The translations under genes were made by a program, and so were the position numbers. The notes under the pieces are model-generated. The model did not search any database and was not told the DNA's origin. It saw only the letters and a program-made list of their open reading frames with translations. A stretch of DNA of 40,854 nucleotides from assembly GCA_016790765.1 (NCBI GenBank), contig JAEUMZ010000137.1, positions 1 to 40,854 of the forward strand, in the 5' to 3' direction. The stretch's first letter is position 1. Every line of letters starts with the position of its first letter. Source of the DNA: Betaproteobacteria bacterium (GTDB lineage Bacteria > Pseudomonadota > Gammaproteobacteria > Burkholderiales > Usitatibacteraceae). Below are positions 25,231 through 33,906 of the stretch, piece by piece.

Positions 25231-25283
25231 CGGTCGTTGCACGATCGTTCGCAACGCCGCGGCGCGGTGCGAGAATGCGCGCC

Positions 25284-26168
25284 ATGCATGCCCCAACGCC
25301 ACGCTGGCTCCTGTACCTGCGCCTCATTCGCCTCGACAAACCGATCGGCATCCTGCTCTTGTTGTGGCCGACCCTGTGGGGGTTGTGGATCGCAGGCGAG
25401 GGAAAACCGGACCCGCTGATCCTCGCCGTGTTCATCGCCGGCACCGTGTTGATGCGCTCGGCCGGTTGCGCCATCAACGATTGGGCCGACCGCGATTTCG
25501 ACGCCCACGTGAAGCGCACCGCTGCGCGCCCCTTGGCGGCGGGGCAGATTGCGCCGCGCGAGGCGCTCATCGTGGCCGCCGTGCTGGCGCTGGCGGCCTT
25601 CCTGCTGGTGCTGCTGTTCCTCAACCGCCTCACGCTGTGGTTGTCGGTCCCCGCCGTGCTGATCGCGGCGAGCTACCCGTTCACCAAGCGCTTCTTCGCC
25701 CTGCCGCAGGCCTACCTTGGCCTGGCGTTCGGCTTCGGCATCCCGATGGCGTTCGCGGCCGAGACCGGTGCGGTGCCGCCGCTGGCCTGGGCGCTGCTCG
25801 CGGCAAACGCCTTCTGGACGCTGGCCTACGACACCGAGTACGCGATGGTCGATCGCCAGGACGACATGAAGATCGGCATCCAGACCTCGGCGCTGCTGTT
25901 CGGCCGCCACGACGTGGCGATGGTGATGTTCTGCTACACGGTGATGCTGGCGCTGCTGACCTTGATCGGCAAGTCCATCGGGCTCGGCTGGCCGTACTTC
26001 ATCGGTGTCGGCATTGCGTGCGCGCTCGCGCTGTATCACTACACGCTGATCCGCCGGCGCGCACCGGACGCCTGCTTCAAGGCCTTCCTGCACAATAACT
26101 GGGTCGGGCTCGCGGTGTTCTGCGGGTTATTCCTCGACTACGCCCTCCGGAATGCAGCGCCCGCATGA
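25284..26168 (+). CDS. ubiA: 4-hydroxybenzoate polyprenyltransferase
   Basis: A 294-residue membrane enzyme attaching the polyprenyl tail to 4-hydroxybenzoate in ubiquinone synthesis. It shows both Asp-rich prenyl-diphosphate/Mg motifs, [20 protein letters not shown] and [13 protein letters not shown], and eight or nine hydrophobic helices; [20 protein letters not shown] near the N-terminus is typical of UbiA. Length fits. The ATG at 25284 is used; an ATG at 25275 would add three residues. The gene overlaps the next one by 4 nt (ATGA), so the hydroxylase-like protein is made together with UbiA. No ubiC is adjacent. Confidence 0.95.
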   Translation: MHAPTPRWLLYLRLIRLDKPIGILLLLWPTLWGLWIAGEGKPDPLILAVFIAGTVLMRSAGCAINDWADRDFDAHVKRTAARPLAAGQIAPREALIVAAVLALAAFLLVLLFLNRLTLWLSVPAVLIAASYPFTKRFFALPQAYLGLAFGFGIPMAFAAETGAVPPLAWALLAANAFWTLAYDTEYAMVDRQDDMKIGIQTSALLFGRHDVAMVMFCYTVMLALLTLIGKSIGLGWPYFIGVGIACALALYHYTLIRRRAPDACFKAFLHNNWVGLAVFCGLFLDYALRNAAPA

Positions 26169-27322
26169 ACCCGATCACGAAACTCAACCGCCTGGCCGAA
26201 TCGCACGGCGAACTGAAACCCGGCTCCGGGATGATTTCCGGCGTGATCGCGCTGTCGCTGGCGATCCTGTGCTTCCTTGCCGTGCTGGCGTTCCACTTCC
26301 CGGCACACCTCACCACCCCGGAATTGCGCAAGTCCTACGACGTGGAGGTGTTGCGCACGGTGATGTTCATCGCGCTGGTGATCGCCGGGGGCCTGTCGCT
26401 GACCAGCTTGATCTTCGGCCGTGCGCGCTGGGTGTCGCTGGCCGCCTTTTCATTGGTGATCCTCACCGTGGCGCTGGGCGGGCACCGCGTGCCGGTGGGG
26501 GACTTTCCCGACCACACGCCCTATCTGGGCCTGGACTGGTTCATCCTCGATTTGCTGGGCTCCACCATCGTCTTCATCCTGATCGAGAAGCTGTTCGCGC
26601 TCAGGGACCAGCCGGTGTTCCGCGCCGAGTGGCAGACCGACTTCCACCATTTCATCGTCAACCACCTGCTGGTCGGTTTCGCGTTGCTGGTGGTGAACAA
26701 GGCAGTCAACAGCGGCTTCGGTTGGGCGGTGAACGCAGACGTGCAGGCGTGGATCCGCGGGCTGCCGTTCGCCATCGAGTTGTTCCTCTGCATTCTGGTG
26801 GCGGACCTGGCGCAGTACGCCACGCACCGCGCGTACCACGAGGTGCCGTGGTTGTGGCGGCTGCACGCGGTGCACCACAGCGCGAAAACCATGGACTGGC
26901 TGGCCGGCTCGCGCCAGCACGTGATCGAGGTGATCCTCACGCGCACCCTGGTGCTGGCGCCAATTTTCGTGCTCGGCTTTTCCAAGCCGGTGGTCGATGC
27001 CTACATCCTGATCGTCGGTTTCCAGGCGGTGTTCAACCACGCCAACGTGAGCGTGCGCCTCGGGCCCCTGTCCTACGTGATCGTGACGCCCAACTTCCAC
27101 CACTGGCACCATTCGCAGGACCAGGAAGCGCTGGACCGCAACTACGCGGCGCACTTTGCCTTCATCGACTACCTGTTCGGCACGGCCGTCAAGGCCGACC
27201 GCACCTGGCCGCTCCGCTACGGCGTGCTGGGCGACTACGTGCCGAACGGATTCCTCAAGCAGATGGCGTTTCCGTTCACCTGGCGGGACAAGCCGGCGAA
27301 GCCGCCGCACGGCGCCGACTGA
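26165..27322 (+). CDS. sterol desaturase/fatty acid hydroxylase superfamily membrane protein
   Basis: A 385-residue multi-pass protein. Four or five hydrophobic helices precede the di-iron histidine clusters HRAYH (about residue 221), [12 protein letters not shown] (about 235) and [16 protein letters not shown] (about 316), the HxxxH/HxxHH/HxxHH pattern of the superfamily. Members hydroxylate or desaturate lipids, carotenoids and sterols. Translation is coupled to ubiA by an ATGA overlap, which suggests action on a prenyl or membrane lipid, possibly quinone modification, but no family member I recognise from ubiquinone synthesis has this sequence. Substrate unknown. Confidence 0.85.
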   Translation: MNPITKLNRLAESHGELKPGSGMISGVIALSLAILCFLAVLAFHFPAHLTTPELRKSYDVEVLRTVMFIALVIAGGLSLTSLIFGRARWVSLAAFSLVILTVALGGHRVPVGDFPDHTPYLGLDWFILDLLGSTIVFILIEKLFALRDQPVFRAEWQTDFHHFIVNHLLVGFALLVVNKAVNSGFGWAVNADVQAWIRGLPFAIELFLCILVADLAQYATHRAYHEVPWLWRLHAVHHSAKTMDWLAGSRQHVIEVILTRTLVLAPIFVLGFSKPVVDAYILIVGFQAVFNHANVSVRLGPLSYVIVTPNFHHWHHSQDQEALDRNYAAHFAFIDYLFGTAVKADRTWPLRYGVLGDYVPNGFLKQMAFPFTWRDKPAKPPHGAD

Positions 27323-27416
27323 GGCCGCCTGGCCGCAGCCGGATGCGGTCCCCGCAACTGAGGAATTGCTCTAATCGAGCGTGCTAGCCTGACCGCTTTC
27401 CCGATGGGCGCATTCC

Positions 27417-29024
27417 ATGCAGACGACGTTTGACTACCTGATCCTGGGCGGTGGCTCCGCAGGCTGTGCGCTGGCCAATCGCCTGTCCGAGGATCCGGCC
27501 GTATCGGTGGCCCTGGTCGAGGCCGGCCGCGAAGGCCGCGACGCCTTGATCCGCACGCCCGCCGCGGTGGTGGCGATGGCACCGACCAAGATCAACAACT
27601 ATGCCTACGAAACCGTGCCGCAGGCCGGGTTGAACGGCCGCGTCGGCTACCAGCCGCGCGGGCGCGCGCTGGGCGGGTCCTCGGCCATCAATGCGATGGT
27701 CTACATCCGTGGCGACAAGACCGACTACGACCACTGGGCCGCACTGGGCAACCCGGGCTGGTCCTACGACGACGTGCTGCCGTACTTCAAGCGCTCCGAG
27801 CACAACGAGCGCCTCAACGGCCACTTCCACGGCCAGGGCGGCCCGCTCAACGTGACCGACCGCTCCAACGACGGCCCGTTTCCGGGGCTGTTCCTGGAGG
27901 CCGCGCAGCAGGCCGGCCATATGCTCAACAGCGACTTCAACGGCGCCTCCATGGAAGGCGCGGGCTACTACCAGGTCACCCACAAGGGCGGCGAGCGCTG
28001 CAGCGCGGCGCGTGCCTACGTGCACCCGCTGATGGAGGGCGAGCACAAGCGCGATAACCTCACCGTGGTCACGCGTGCGGAGGCCGAGCGCCTGACCTTC
28101 GAGGGCCGCCGCGCCACCGGTGCCTTCGTGCGGGTGGCCGGGCAGCGCCTGCACCTCACGGCGCGACGCGAGGTGATCGTCTCCTGCGGCGCGATCCGCT
28201 CGCCCCAACTGCTGATGGTATCCGGCATCGGTGCCGGTGCCGACCTGCAGGCGCTGGGCATCCCGGTGCTGCACGACCTCCCCGGCGTCGGGGCCAACCT
28301 GCAGGACCACCCGGACTTCATCTTCGGCCACGCGGTGACCAGCCTCGACCTGGTCGGCTTCACGCCCAAGGGCTTCCTGCACCTCATCCGCGAATGGCGC
28401 CGCTATCGAAAGAGCCGTACCGGCTTGTGGGCCAGCAACTACGCCGAGGCCGGCGCGTTCCTCAAGCTGCGGCCGGACTCCCCGGCCCCGGATGTGCAAC
28501 TGCACTTCGTGATCGCCCTGGTCGAGGACCACGCGCGCCGGTTCAACTTCCGCCACGGCGTGTCGTGCCACGTGTGCCTGTTGCGGCCCCGGAGCCGCGG
28601 CAGCATCCGCCTGGCCTCACACGATCCGTTCGGCATGCCGCTCATCGACCCGGCGTTCTTCGCCGACCCGCAGGACCTCGAGGACATGGTGGCCGGCTAC
28701 AAGCTGACGCGTGCCCTGCTCGTGCAGCCCGCCTTGTCGCGCCTCTATGAACAGGACATGTTCACCGCCGGCGTTGCGAGCGACGACGACATCCGCGCCG
28801 TGATCCGCAACCGCGCCGACACGGTGTACCACCCGGTGGGCAGCTGCAAGATGGGCACCGACCCGATGGCGGTGGTGGATCCAGAGTTGCGCGTGCACGG
28901 TCTCGTGGGCCTGCGCGTGGTGGACGCGTCCATCATGCCGACGCTGATCGGCGGCAACACCAATGCGCCGGCCATCATGATCGGCGAGAAAGCGGCCGAC
29001 TTGATCCGCAGGCGGCGGGCTTGA
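27417..29024 (+). CDS. GMC-family FAD oxidoreductase (choline/alcohol dehydrogenase type)
   Basis: A 535-residue flavoprotein. It has the FAD-binding start FDYLILGGGSAGCALANRLS, the GMC signature RGRALGGSSAINAMVYIRG, SCGAIRSPQLLMVSGIG, and the C-terminal catalytic region with His in YHPVGSCKMG and the GGNTNAPAIMIGE end motif. Relatives include BetA-type choline dehydrogenases and AlkJ-like alcohol dehydrogenases; the lack of a choline-pathway context and the generic sequence favour an alcohol dehydrogenase. It lies 94 nt after the hydroxylase gene on the same strand; oxidation of the hydroxylase product is a plausible but unproven link. The gene encodes no signal peptide. Confidence 0.9.
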   Translation: MQTTFDYLILGGGSAGCALANRLSEDPAVSVALVEAGREGRDALIRTPAAVVAMAPTKINNYAYETVPQAGLNGRVGYQPRGRALGGSSAINAMVYIRGDKTDYDHWAALGNPGWSYDDVLPYFKRSEHNERLNGHFHGQGGPLNVTDRSNDGPFPGLFLEAAQQAGHMLNSDFNGASMEGAGYYQVTHKGGERCSAARAYVHPLMEGEHKRDNLTVVTRAEAERLTFEGRRATGAFVRVAGQRLHLTARREVIVSCGAIRSPQLLMVSGIGAGADLQALGIPVLHDLPGVGANLQDHPDFIFGHAVTSLDLVGFTPKGFLHLIREWRRYRKSRTGLWASNYAEAGAFLKLRPDSPAPDVQLHFVIALVEDHARRFNFRHGVSCHVCLLRPRSRGSIRLASHDPFGMPLIDPAFFADPQDLEDMVAGYKLTRALLVQPALSRLYEQDMFTAGVASDDDIRAVIRNRADTVYHPVGSCKMGTDPMAVVDPELRVHGLVGLRVVDASIMPTLIGGNTNAPAIMIGEKAADLIRRRRA

Positions 29025-29043
29025 TCCGCGCGCGCGGCAACGC

Positions 29044-29667
29044 CTAACGGGCGGCGGGCTTCTTTGCGGCGGGTTTTTTCGCCGCCGGCTTCTTCGCTGC
29101 GGGTTTCTTCGCCGCGACCTTCTTGGCGACAGGTTTCTTCGACCCCGGTTTCGCCCCCGCCGGTGCCTTGGCCGGGGCCTTGCCGCGCACCTTGGCGATG
29201 CGCGGTGCGCACGCGGCTTGGTAGACGGCGATGAACTGGCGCGCCGTCACCTTCTTGAACAGCTTGGCCACGACGTCGAGCGGCACGTCCTCGATGTTGC
29301 GGAAGCGGACGCAGGACGCGCCCATGTCGAGCTTCTTGCCGGCGGCGGTCCAGGCTTGGCGAAACCACGGCAGCGGCGAATCGGCCACGCCCGGCGCCTC
29401 CATGTACAGGCACATCAGATAGAGGCCCAGGTGGTTCTTCTGCGCGGCCAGTCCGGCGTAGGGCAGCGGCTGCTTCGGGTCGCAGTGATAGCCCGGCGGA
29501 AATACCTTGTGCGGGATGTAGTAGCCGATGGCGCCGTACTGCATGCCCTCCTCGATCAGCGGATCCTTGCTCTTGAGGATCACCTCGCGCAACGCCTGCA
29601 GCGCGGCGCGGCGGTCCGCAGGCAGTTCCTTCAGGTACTGGGCAACGCTGGTGGCTTTCGATCGCAT
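29044..29667 (-). CDS. DUF1801-domain protein with histone-H1-like Lys/Ala/Pro tail
   Basis: A 207-residue protein with a strong RBS (GGAGGGGGAG). Residues 1-150 form a DUF1801 domain: SVAQYLKELPADRRAALQAL, GMQYGAIGYYIPH, YAGLAAQKNHLGLYLM and GASCVRFRNIEDVPLDVV. From about 158 the chain becomes basic and disordered, ending in KKPVAKKVAAKKPAAKK-type pentads (177-207) like those of bacterial histone H1-like proteins (Bordetella BpH1). The tail could bind DNA or polyphosphate. DUF1801 has no settled function. It follows the GAF-PAS-GGDEF-EAL gene after 20 nt and is probably in its operon. Confidence 0.82.
   Translation of the reverse strand: MRSKATSVAQYLKELPADRRAALQALREVILKSKDPLIEEGMQYGAIGYYIPHKVFPPGYHCDPKQPLPYAGLAAQKNHLGLYLMCLYMEAPGVADSPLPWFRQAWTAAGKKLDMGASCVRFRNIEDVPLDVVAKLFKKVTARQFIAVYQAACAPRIAKVRGKAPAKAPAGAKPGSKKPVAKKVAAKKPAAKKPAAKKPAAKKPAAR
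29047..29139 (-). repeat. 15-bp tandem coding repeat (KKPAA pentads)
   Basis: Six imperfect 15-nt units encode KKPVA, KKVAA and four KKPAA, ending with Arg. Codons vary between units (for example GCC/GCG/GCA), so the repeat is kept at protein level rather than being a recent expansion. Slippage here would change tail length in five-residue steps without frameshift. Confidence 0.75.
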
Positions 29668-29687
29668 GGCGTGCTCCCCCTCCTCGG

Positions 29688-32441
29688 TCACTTCAGGTCC
29701 AGATACTGCGCCTCGAACTCGGTCGCCGGCAAGGGGCGGGCGAAAAAGAACCCCTGGTACTCGTCGCACTCGAGGTCGCGCAGCACGCGGTACTGTGCCT
29801 CGTTCTCCACACCCTCGGCGACCACGTTGAGCTTCAGGCTGTGGGTCATCGCGATGATGGCGCGGATGATCGCCTCGTCGTTCGGGTTCATGCCGATCTC
29901 GCGCACGAATTGCGAGTCGATCTTGATGGTGTCCACCGGCAGCTGGCGCAGGTAGGACAGCGAGGAATAGCCGGTGCCGAAATCGTCGATGGCGATGCCC
30001 GGCCCCAGCGCGCCGATGCGGTCCAGCAGCGCGCGCGTCTCCTCGACGTTCTTGACCAGCATGCCCTCGGTCAGCTCGATCTCCACCGCCGCGGGTTCCA
30101 GCCCGCTGCTGGTCAGCGCGCCCTCGATGGCGCGCATCAGCCGCTCGCCGTCGAACAGCTGGGCCGGCGACAGGTTCACCGCCAGGCCGAGGTCGCGCCC
30201 GCTGCGCGCGCGCCAGTCCGCCACCTGGCGGAACGCATGCTCGAACACCCACTCACCCATGGCGGTGATCTGCCCGGAGTCCTCGGCCACGTGGATGAAC
30301 TTGTCGGGCGTGAGCAGGCCGCGCCGCGGATGGTTCCAGCGCATCAGCGCCTCGACGCCGGTGATCTGTCCGGTGAGGAACGAGACGCGCGGCTGGTAGT
30401 GCAGTTCCAGCTCGCGGTTGCGCACCGCGAGGCGCAGGAAACGCTCGACCGACAAACGCTCCTGTGCGCGCGCATTCATCTCCTGGGAAAAGAACTGGAA
30501 ATTGTTGCGCCCCTTGGCCTTGGCATCGTACATCGCCACGTCGGCGTGCTTCATCAGCGTCTGCGTGTCGTGGCCGTCGTGCGGGAAGATGCTGATGCCG
30601 ATCGAGCAGGAGGTGTTGAGCGGCTGGTCGTTGATCAGGATCGGCGCGGCCAGCGCGCTGATCATCTTTTCGGCCACATGTTGCGCGCCCTCGGCGCCGG
30701 CGTCCTCGTCGGCGGGCAGGTTTTCCAGGATCACCGCGAACTCGTCGCCGCCCAGCCGCGCCACGGTGTCGGCGTTGCGCACGCAGGCGGACAGGCGCGC
30801 GGCCACCTTGCGCAACAACTCGTCGCCGACATCGTGCCCGAGCGTGTCGTTGATGCTCTTGAAGCGGTCGAGGTCGATGAACATGAACGCCAGCCGCGAT
30901 TGCTTGCGCGCCGCATTGGCCACGCCGCGCTCGAGCCGGTCGTTGAGCAGCATGCGGTTGGGCAGCTTGGTCAGCGGGTCGCGCGTGGCGAGGAATTCCA
31001 CCCGGTCCTCGGCCGCCTTCTTCATGGTGATGTTGGCCGAGGTGCCGGTCATGCGCATCGCGTGGCCGGTGGCCGGGTCGGTCTCCACGACCTTGCCCTT
31101 GCTCTCGATCCACACCCATTCCTCGTCGATGCCGTGCACGCGGTACTCGCAGACGAAGTCCGGCGTGTCGCCCTTGATGGTCGCGGTGAGCGCCTGCATC
31201 AGGCGCTCGCGGTCGTCCGGGTGGTTCCAGTCGATCACCTCGACGCCGCTGAACACGATGTCCTGCCGGTCGGTGACCTGGGCGCGCAGCAGGCGCGCCC
31301 AGTCCTGGCTGAAGGTGACCTCGTTGGCCACCAGGTCCCAGTCCCAGATCGCCAGGTTGGAGCCGGTGAGCGCAAGGTCGAGGCGTTCCTTGGCGCGGCG
31401 CACTTCGCGGTCGGCGCGCAGGCGCTCGCTGATGTCGCGGCCCACGCCGACGCAGTAGCGCATGCCGGCGATGTCCATCGGCCGGCCCTCGAACAGGTAC
31501 GGCGCACCGCTGCCGTCGCGGCGGCGCATGCGCGCCTCGATCGAAGTCTCCTCGCCCTCGACCAGCACGCGGCGGATCGCCTCGGCCACGCGCGGACGGT
31601 CGTCCTCGGCCACGAAGTCGATGGCGCGCATGCCGGCGACATCGTCCTCCGAGTACCCGGTGGTGGCGGCAAAGCTCTTGTTCCAGCGCACCAGGCGGCC
31701 GTAGACGTCGAACATGAAGAACGCGCCGGGCAGGCTCTGCATCGCTGCGCTGGCGAATTCCTTTTCCTTCGACAGCTTCGATTCGATCGCCTTGCGCCCG
31801 GCGATCTCGTTCTCCAGCATCTGTTCGAGGCGCGCAACCTCGCGCGACAGGCGGTCCAGTTGATCGGCAGCCGGCTCGGTGAAGTCGGCATACTCCGACT
31901 GCGCCGGCCGCCGCTCCTGGCGCGCAATGGCGCGCGCCTCGAGCCGCTCGGCGACCTGGTCGGCGAGGCGCACCAGCGCCTCCAGCTCACGGCCGGAAAA
32001 GTCGCGCGACACGGTGTCGAACACGGCGACCACGCCGACGATCTCGCGCGCCGCGTTGAGCAGGGCGGCGCCGGCATAGCAGGCGATGTGCGGCGCGCCG
32101 TGCACCAGGCGGTGGTCGCGGAAGCGCTTTTCGGCGAACAGGTCCGGCACCGCGAACACGCGGGCCGGCGGCAGGCCGTCGTCGAGCGCCGGCAGGAAAA
32201 AACTCTCCGCGCGCGACAGCGCCCGGGCCGGGAAGCCGATGCTGGACTTGAACCACTCGCGCCACGGCAGTGCCGGGTTGGCCGGCCGGTCGAAAAAGCT
32301 GATCGCCGCCATGGTGGTCTTCAGTTCGCGCGCCGCGCGCTGTGCGAGCTCGTCGAACGCGGCCTCCGGCTGCGTGTCGAGGATCTCCAGCTGATCCACG
32401 GCTTCGCGCGACACCGGCAATACCACGTCACGGACATCCAT
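29688..32441 (-). CDS. GAF-PAS-PAS-GGDEF-EAL c-di-GMP protein
   Basis: A 917-residue soluble protein. Residues about 15-165 form a GAF domain (EILDTQPEAAFDELAQRAAR, IACYAGAALLNAAREIVGVV), about 195-235 a coiled coil (DQLDRLSREVARLEQMLENE), then two PAS domains (about 235-350 and 355-480), GGDEF (490-650) and EAL (660-912). The GGDEF motif is intact (RLGGDEF, about 564) with RxxD (RNAD) before it; the EAL motifs EALMRWNH, ELTEGML, IDDFGTGYSS, IKIDSQFV and EGVENE are present. There is no transmembrane helix, so the inputs are cytoplasmic. It starts 9 nt after the exonuclease III stop. Confidence 0.93.
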   Translation of the reverse strand: MDVRDVVLPVSREAVDQLEILDTQPEAAFDELAQRAARELKTTMAAISFFDRPANPALPWREWFKSSIGFPARALSRAESFFLPALDDGLPPARVFAVPDLFAEKRFRDHRLVHGAPHIACYAGAALLNAAREIVGVVAVFDTVSRDFSGRELEALVRLADQVAERLEARAIARQERRPAQSEYADFTEPAADQLDRLSREVARLEQMLENEIAGRKAIESKLSKEKEFASAAMQSLPGAFFMFDVYGRLVRWNKSFAATTGYSEDDVAGMRAIDFVAEDDRPRVAEAIRRVLVEGEETSIEARMRRRDGSGAPYLFEGRPMDIAGMRYCVGVGRDISERLRADREVRRAKERLDLALTGSNLAIWDWDLVANEVTFSQDWARLLRAQVTDRQDIVFSGVEVIDWNHPDDRERLMQALTATIKGDTPDFVCEYRVHGIDEEWVWIESKGKVVETDPATGHAMRMTGTSANITMKKAAEDRVEFLATRDPLTKLPNRMLLNDRLERGVANAARKQSRLAFMFIDLDRFKSINDTLGHDVGDELLRKVAARLSACVRNADTVARLGGDEFAVILENLPADEDAGAEGAQHVAEKMISALAAPILINDQPLNTSCSIGISIFPHDGHDTQTLMKHADVAMYDAKAKGRNNFQFFSQEMNARAQERLSVERFLRLAVRNRELELHYQPRVSFLTGQITGVEALMRWNHPRRGLLTPDKFIHVAEDSGQITAMGEWVFEHAFRQVADWRARSGRDLGLAVNLSPAQLFDGERLMRAIEGALTSSGLEPAAVEIELTEGMLVKNVEETRALLDRIGALGPGIAIDDFGTGYSSLSYLRQLPVDTIKIDSQFVREIGMNPNDEAIIRAIIAMTHSLKLNVVAEGVENEAQYRVLRDLECDEYQGFFFARPLPATEFEAQYLDLK

Positions 32442-32450
32442 CGGCGGGGC

Positions 32451-33215
32451 CTAATTGAGCGTGGCGACGACCGGTGCGTGGTCCGAGGGCCGCTCCCAGG
32501 TGCGCGGCTCGGCGTCCACCCCGGCGGCGGTGCAGCGCGCGGCCAGCGGCGCGCTGAGCAGGATGTGGTCGATGCGCAGGCCCATCTTGCGGCGGAACGC
32601 GTTCATGCGGTAGTCCCACCACGAGAACGTGCCGGCGGGCTGCTCGAACTGGCGGAAGCTGTCGGTGAGGCCGAGTGCGAGCAGTGCGGCAAACGCGGCG
32701 CGCTCGGGCGCCGAGCACAGCACCTGCCCGGCCCACGCGGCCGGGTCGTGCACGTCGCGGTCCTCGGGGGCGATGTTGTAGTCGCCCAGCAACGCGAGCG
32801 ACGGGTGGTCGGCGAGCGCGCCGCGCAGGTAGCCGGTGAGCGCGCCGAGCCACTCGAGCTTGTAGCGGTACTTGTCCGAGTCCACCGCCTGGCCGTTGGG
32901 CACGTAGGCACACACCACGCGCACGCCGTCCACCGTGGCGGCGATCACGCGCTTCTGTTCATCTGCATAGCCCGGAATGCCTTTCACCACATCCTCGGCG
33001 CGCGACTTGGACAGGATTGCCACGCCGTTGTAGGTCTTTTGTCCGTCGAACACCGCGTTGTACCCGGCGTCCTGGATCGCCTGCAGCGGAAACTTCACGT
33101 CCTCGAGCTTGGTCTCCTGCAGGCACACCACGTCCGGCGCGGCGGACTTGAGCCAATCGAGCAGGTGCGGCAGGCGGACGTTGAGCGAATTGACGTTCCA
33201 CGCCGCAAGTTTCAT
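32451..33215 (-). CDS. xthA: exodeoxyribonuclease III
   Basis: A 254-residue AP endonuclease/3'-5' exonuclease. It starts [20 protein letters not shown] (metal-binding Asn), followed by [11 protein letters not shown] (catalytic Glu), [15 protein letters not shown] (Asp/Asn pair), [20 protein letters not shown] with RIDHIL, and [10 protein letters not shown] (catalytic Asp-His). This is the XthA rather than APE1 subfamily by the WWDYR motif. The length is close to the family norm. It is placed between a glutaredoxin-like gene (13 nt upstream) and the GAF-PAS-GGDEF-EAL gene (9 nt downstream) and is likely co-transcribed with both. Confidence 0.96.
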   Translation of the reverse strand: MKLAAWNVNSLNVRLPHLLDWLKSAAPDVVCLQETKLEDVKFPLQAIQDAGYNAVFDGQKTYNGVAILSKSRAEDVVKGIPGYADEQKRVIAATVDGVRVVCAYVPNGQAVDSDKYRYKLEWLGALTGYLRGALADHPSLALLGDYNIAPEDRDVHDPAAWAGQVLCSAPERAAFAALLALGLTDSFRQFEQPAGTFSWWDYRMNAFRRKMGLRIDHILLSAPLAARCTAAGVDAEPRTWERPSDHAPVVATLN

Positions 33216-33228
33216 GTCCCCGGCCCGC

Positions 33229-33807
33229 TCACTTCTTCTTCGGCGCCGGCGGCGTCACCGGCGTCACGGTCTCCTCCGGCTTGGCGGCCTTCGCGGGCGG
33301 CGGGGAATCGGTCGGGCGCGAGCGCGGCGCGAAACTGCGCGGATAGCCGGCGCTGGTCAGGGCGGCGTGGAAAGTTTCCTCGGTAAACCCGCGCACCTGG
33401 TTTTCACCGACCAGCATGAACGGCACCTGCAAGTCGCCGGCGAGTTTTTTCAGCTCCTCCTGGGCCGCCGGGTCCTTTTCCGGATTGCGCTCCGAATACG
33501 GGATGCCGCGCCCGGCCAGCAGTTTGCGCGCGCCGTCGCAGGGTTCCCCGCAGGCATTGGCATAGAGCGTCACCGGGTTGCGCTTGGCGGCTTCGCGCAT
33601 CGAGAACGGCAGGTCGTCCGAGGGCCCGGACACGTTGTCGCCGAACTTCTTCGGCTTCACCTCCTTGATGTCGGGCGGCGGTGGCGTGTCGGAATAGATC
33701 GTCTTGCCGTCCTTGTCCACCCACTTGTACAGCTCGGCCTGTGCCAGCGGCGCGGCGAGGATGCACAAGGCCATGCCCAAGGCAGGAATGCTCGCGAATC
33801 GTTTCAT
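33229..33807 (-). CDS. exported DUF4124/glutaredoxin-like protein
   Basis: A 192-residue protein with a Sec signal ([20 protein letters not shown], cleavage AQA-EL). Residues 24-45 ([20 protein letters not shown]) are a DUF4124 motif, and about 75-150 a glutaredoxin fold ([34 protein letters not shown] with the cis-Pro). The active site is CGEPC, with three residues between cysteines instead of the classical two, as in related exported proteins. The tail is Pro/Lys-rich. It probably acts in periplasmic thiol chemistry. ATG at 33807 preceded by GGAGACGGTG; a GTG one codon upstream is also possible. Confidence 0.85.
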   Translation of the reverse strand: MKRFASIPALGMALCILAAPLAQAELYKWVDKDGKTIYSDTPPPPDIKEVKPKKFGDNVSGPSDDLPFSMREAAKRNPVTLYANACGEPCDGARKLLAGRGIPYSERNPEKDPAAQEELKKLAGDLQVPFMLVGENQVRGFTEETFHAALTSAGYPRSFAPRSRPTDSPPPAKAAKPEETVTPVTPPAPKKK

Positions 33808-33906
33808 CACCGTCTCCTCTTGCCGCGGCGGCCCGCGACCTGTTGAAATGCATTATGGCGCAACCGCGTGCGCTTGACCCGGCGGCGGGGGCGGCCGGAC
33901 GGGCAG

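Noticed and set aside
22090..25302. Long minus-strand open frame opposite the Cache-GGDEF-EAL gene
   Set aside because: Composition (Arg/His/Gln/Gly-rich, no motifs) is that of an antisense shadow of a GC-rich gene; the plus strand has full, ordered domains.
29841..33386. Long plus-strand open frame opposite the GAF-PAS-GGDEF-EAL and xthA genes
   Set aside because: No motif or plausible start; the minus strand carries clear catalytic motifs over the same bases.
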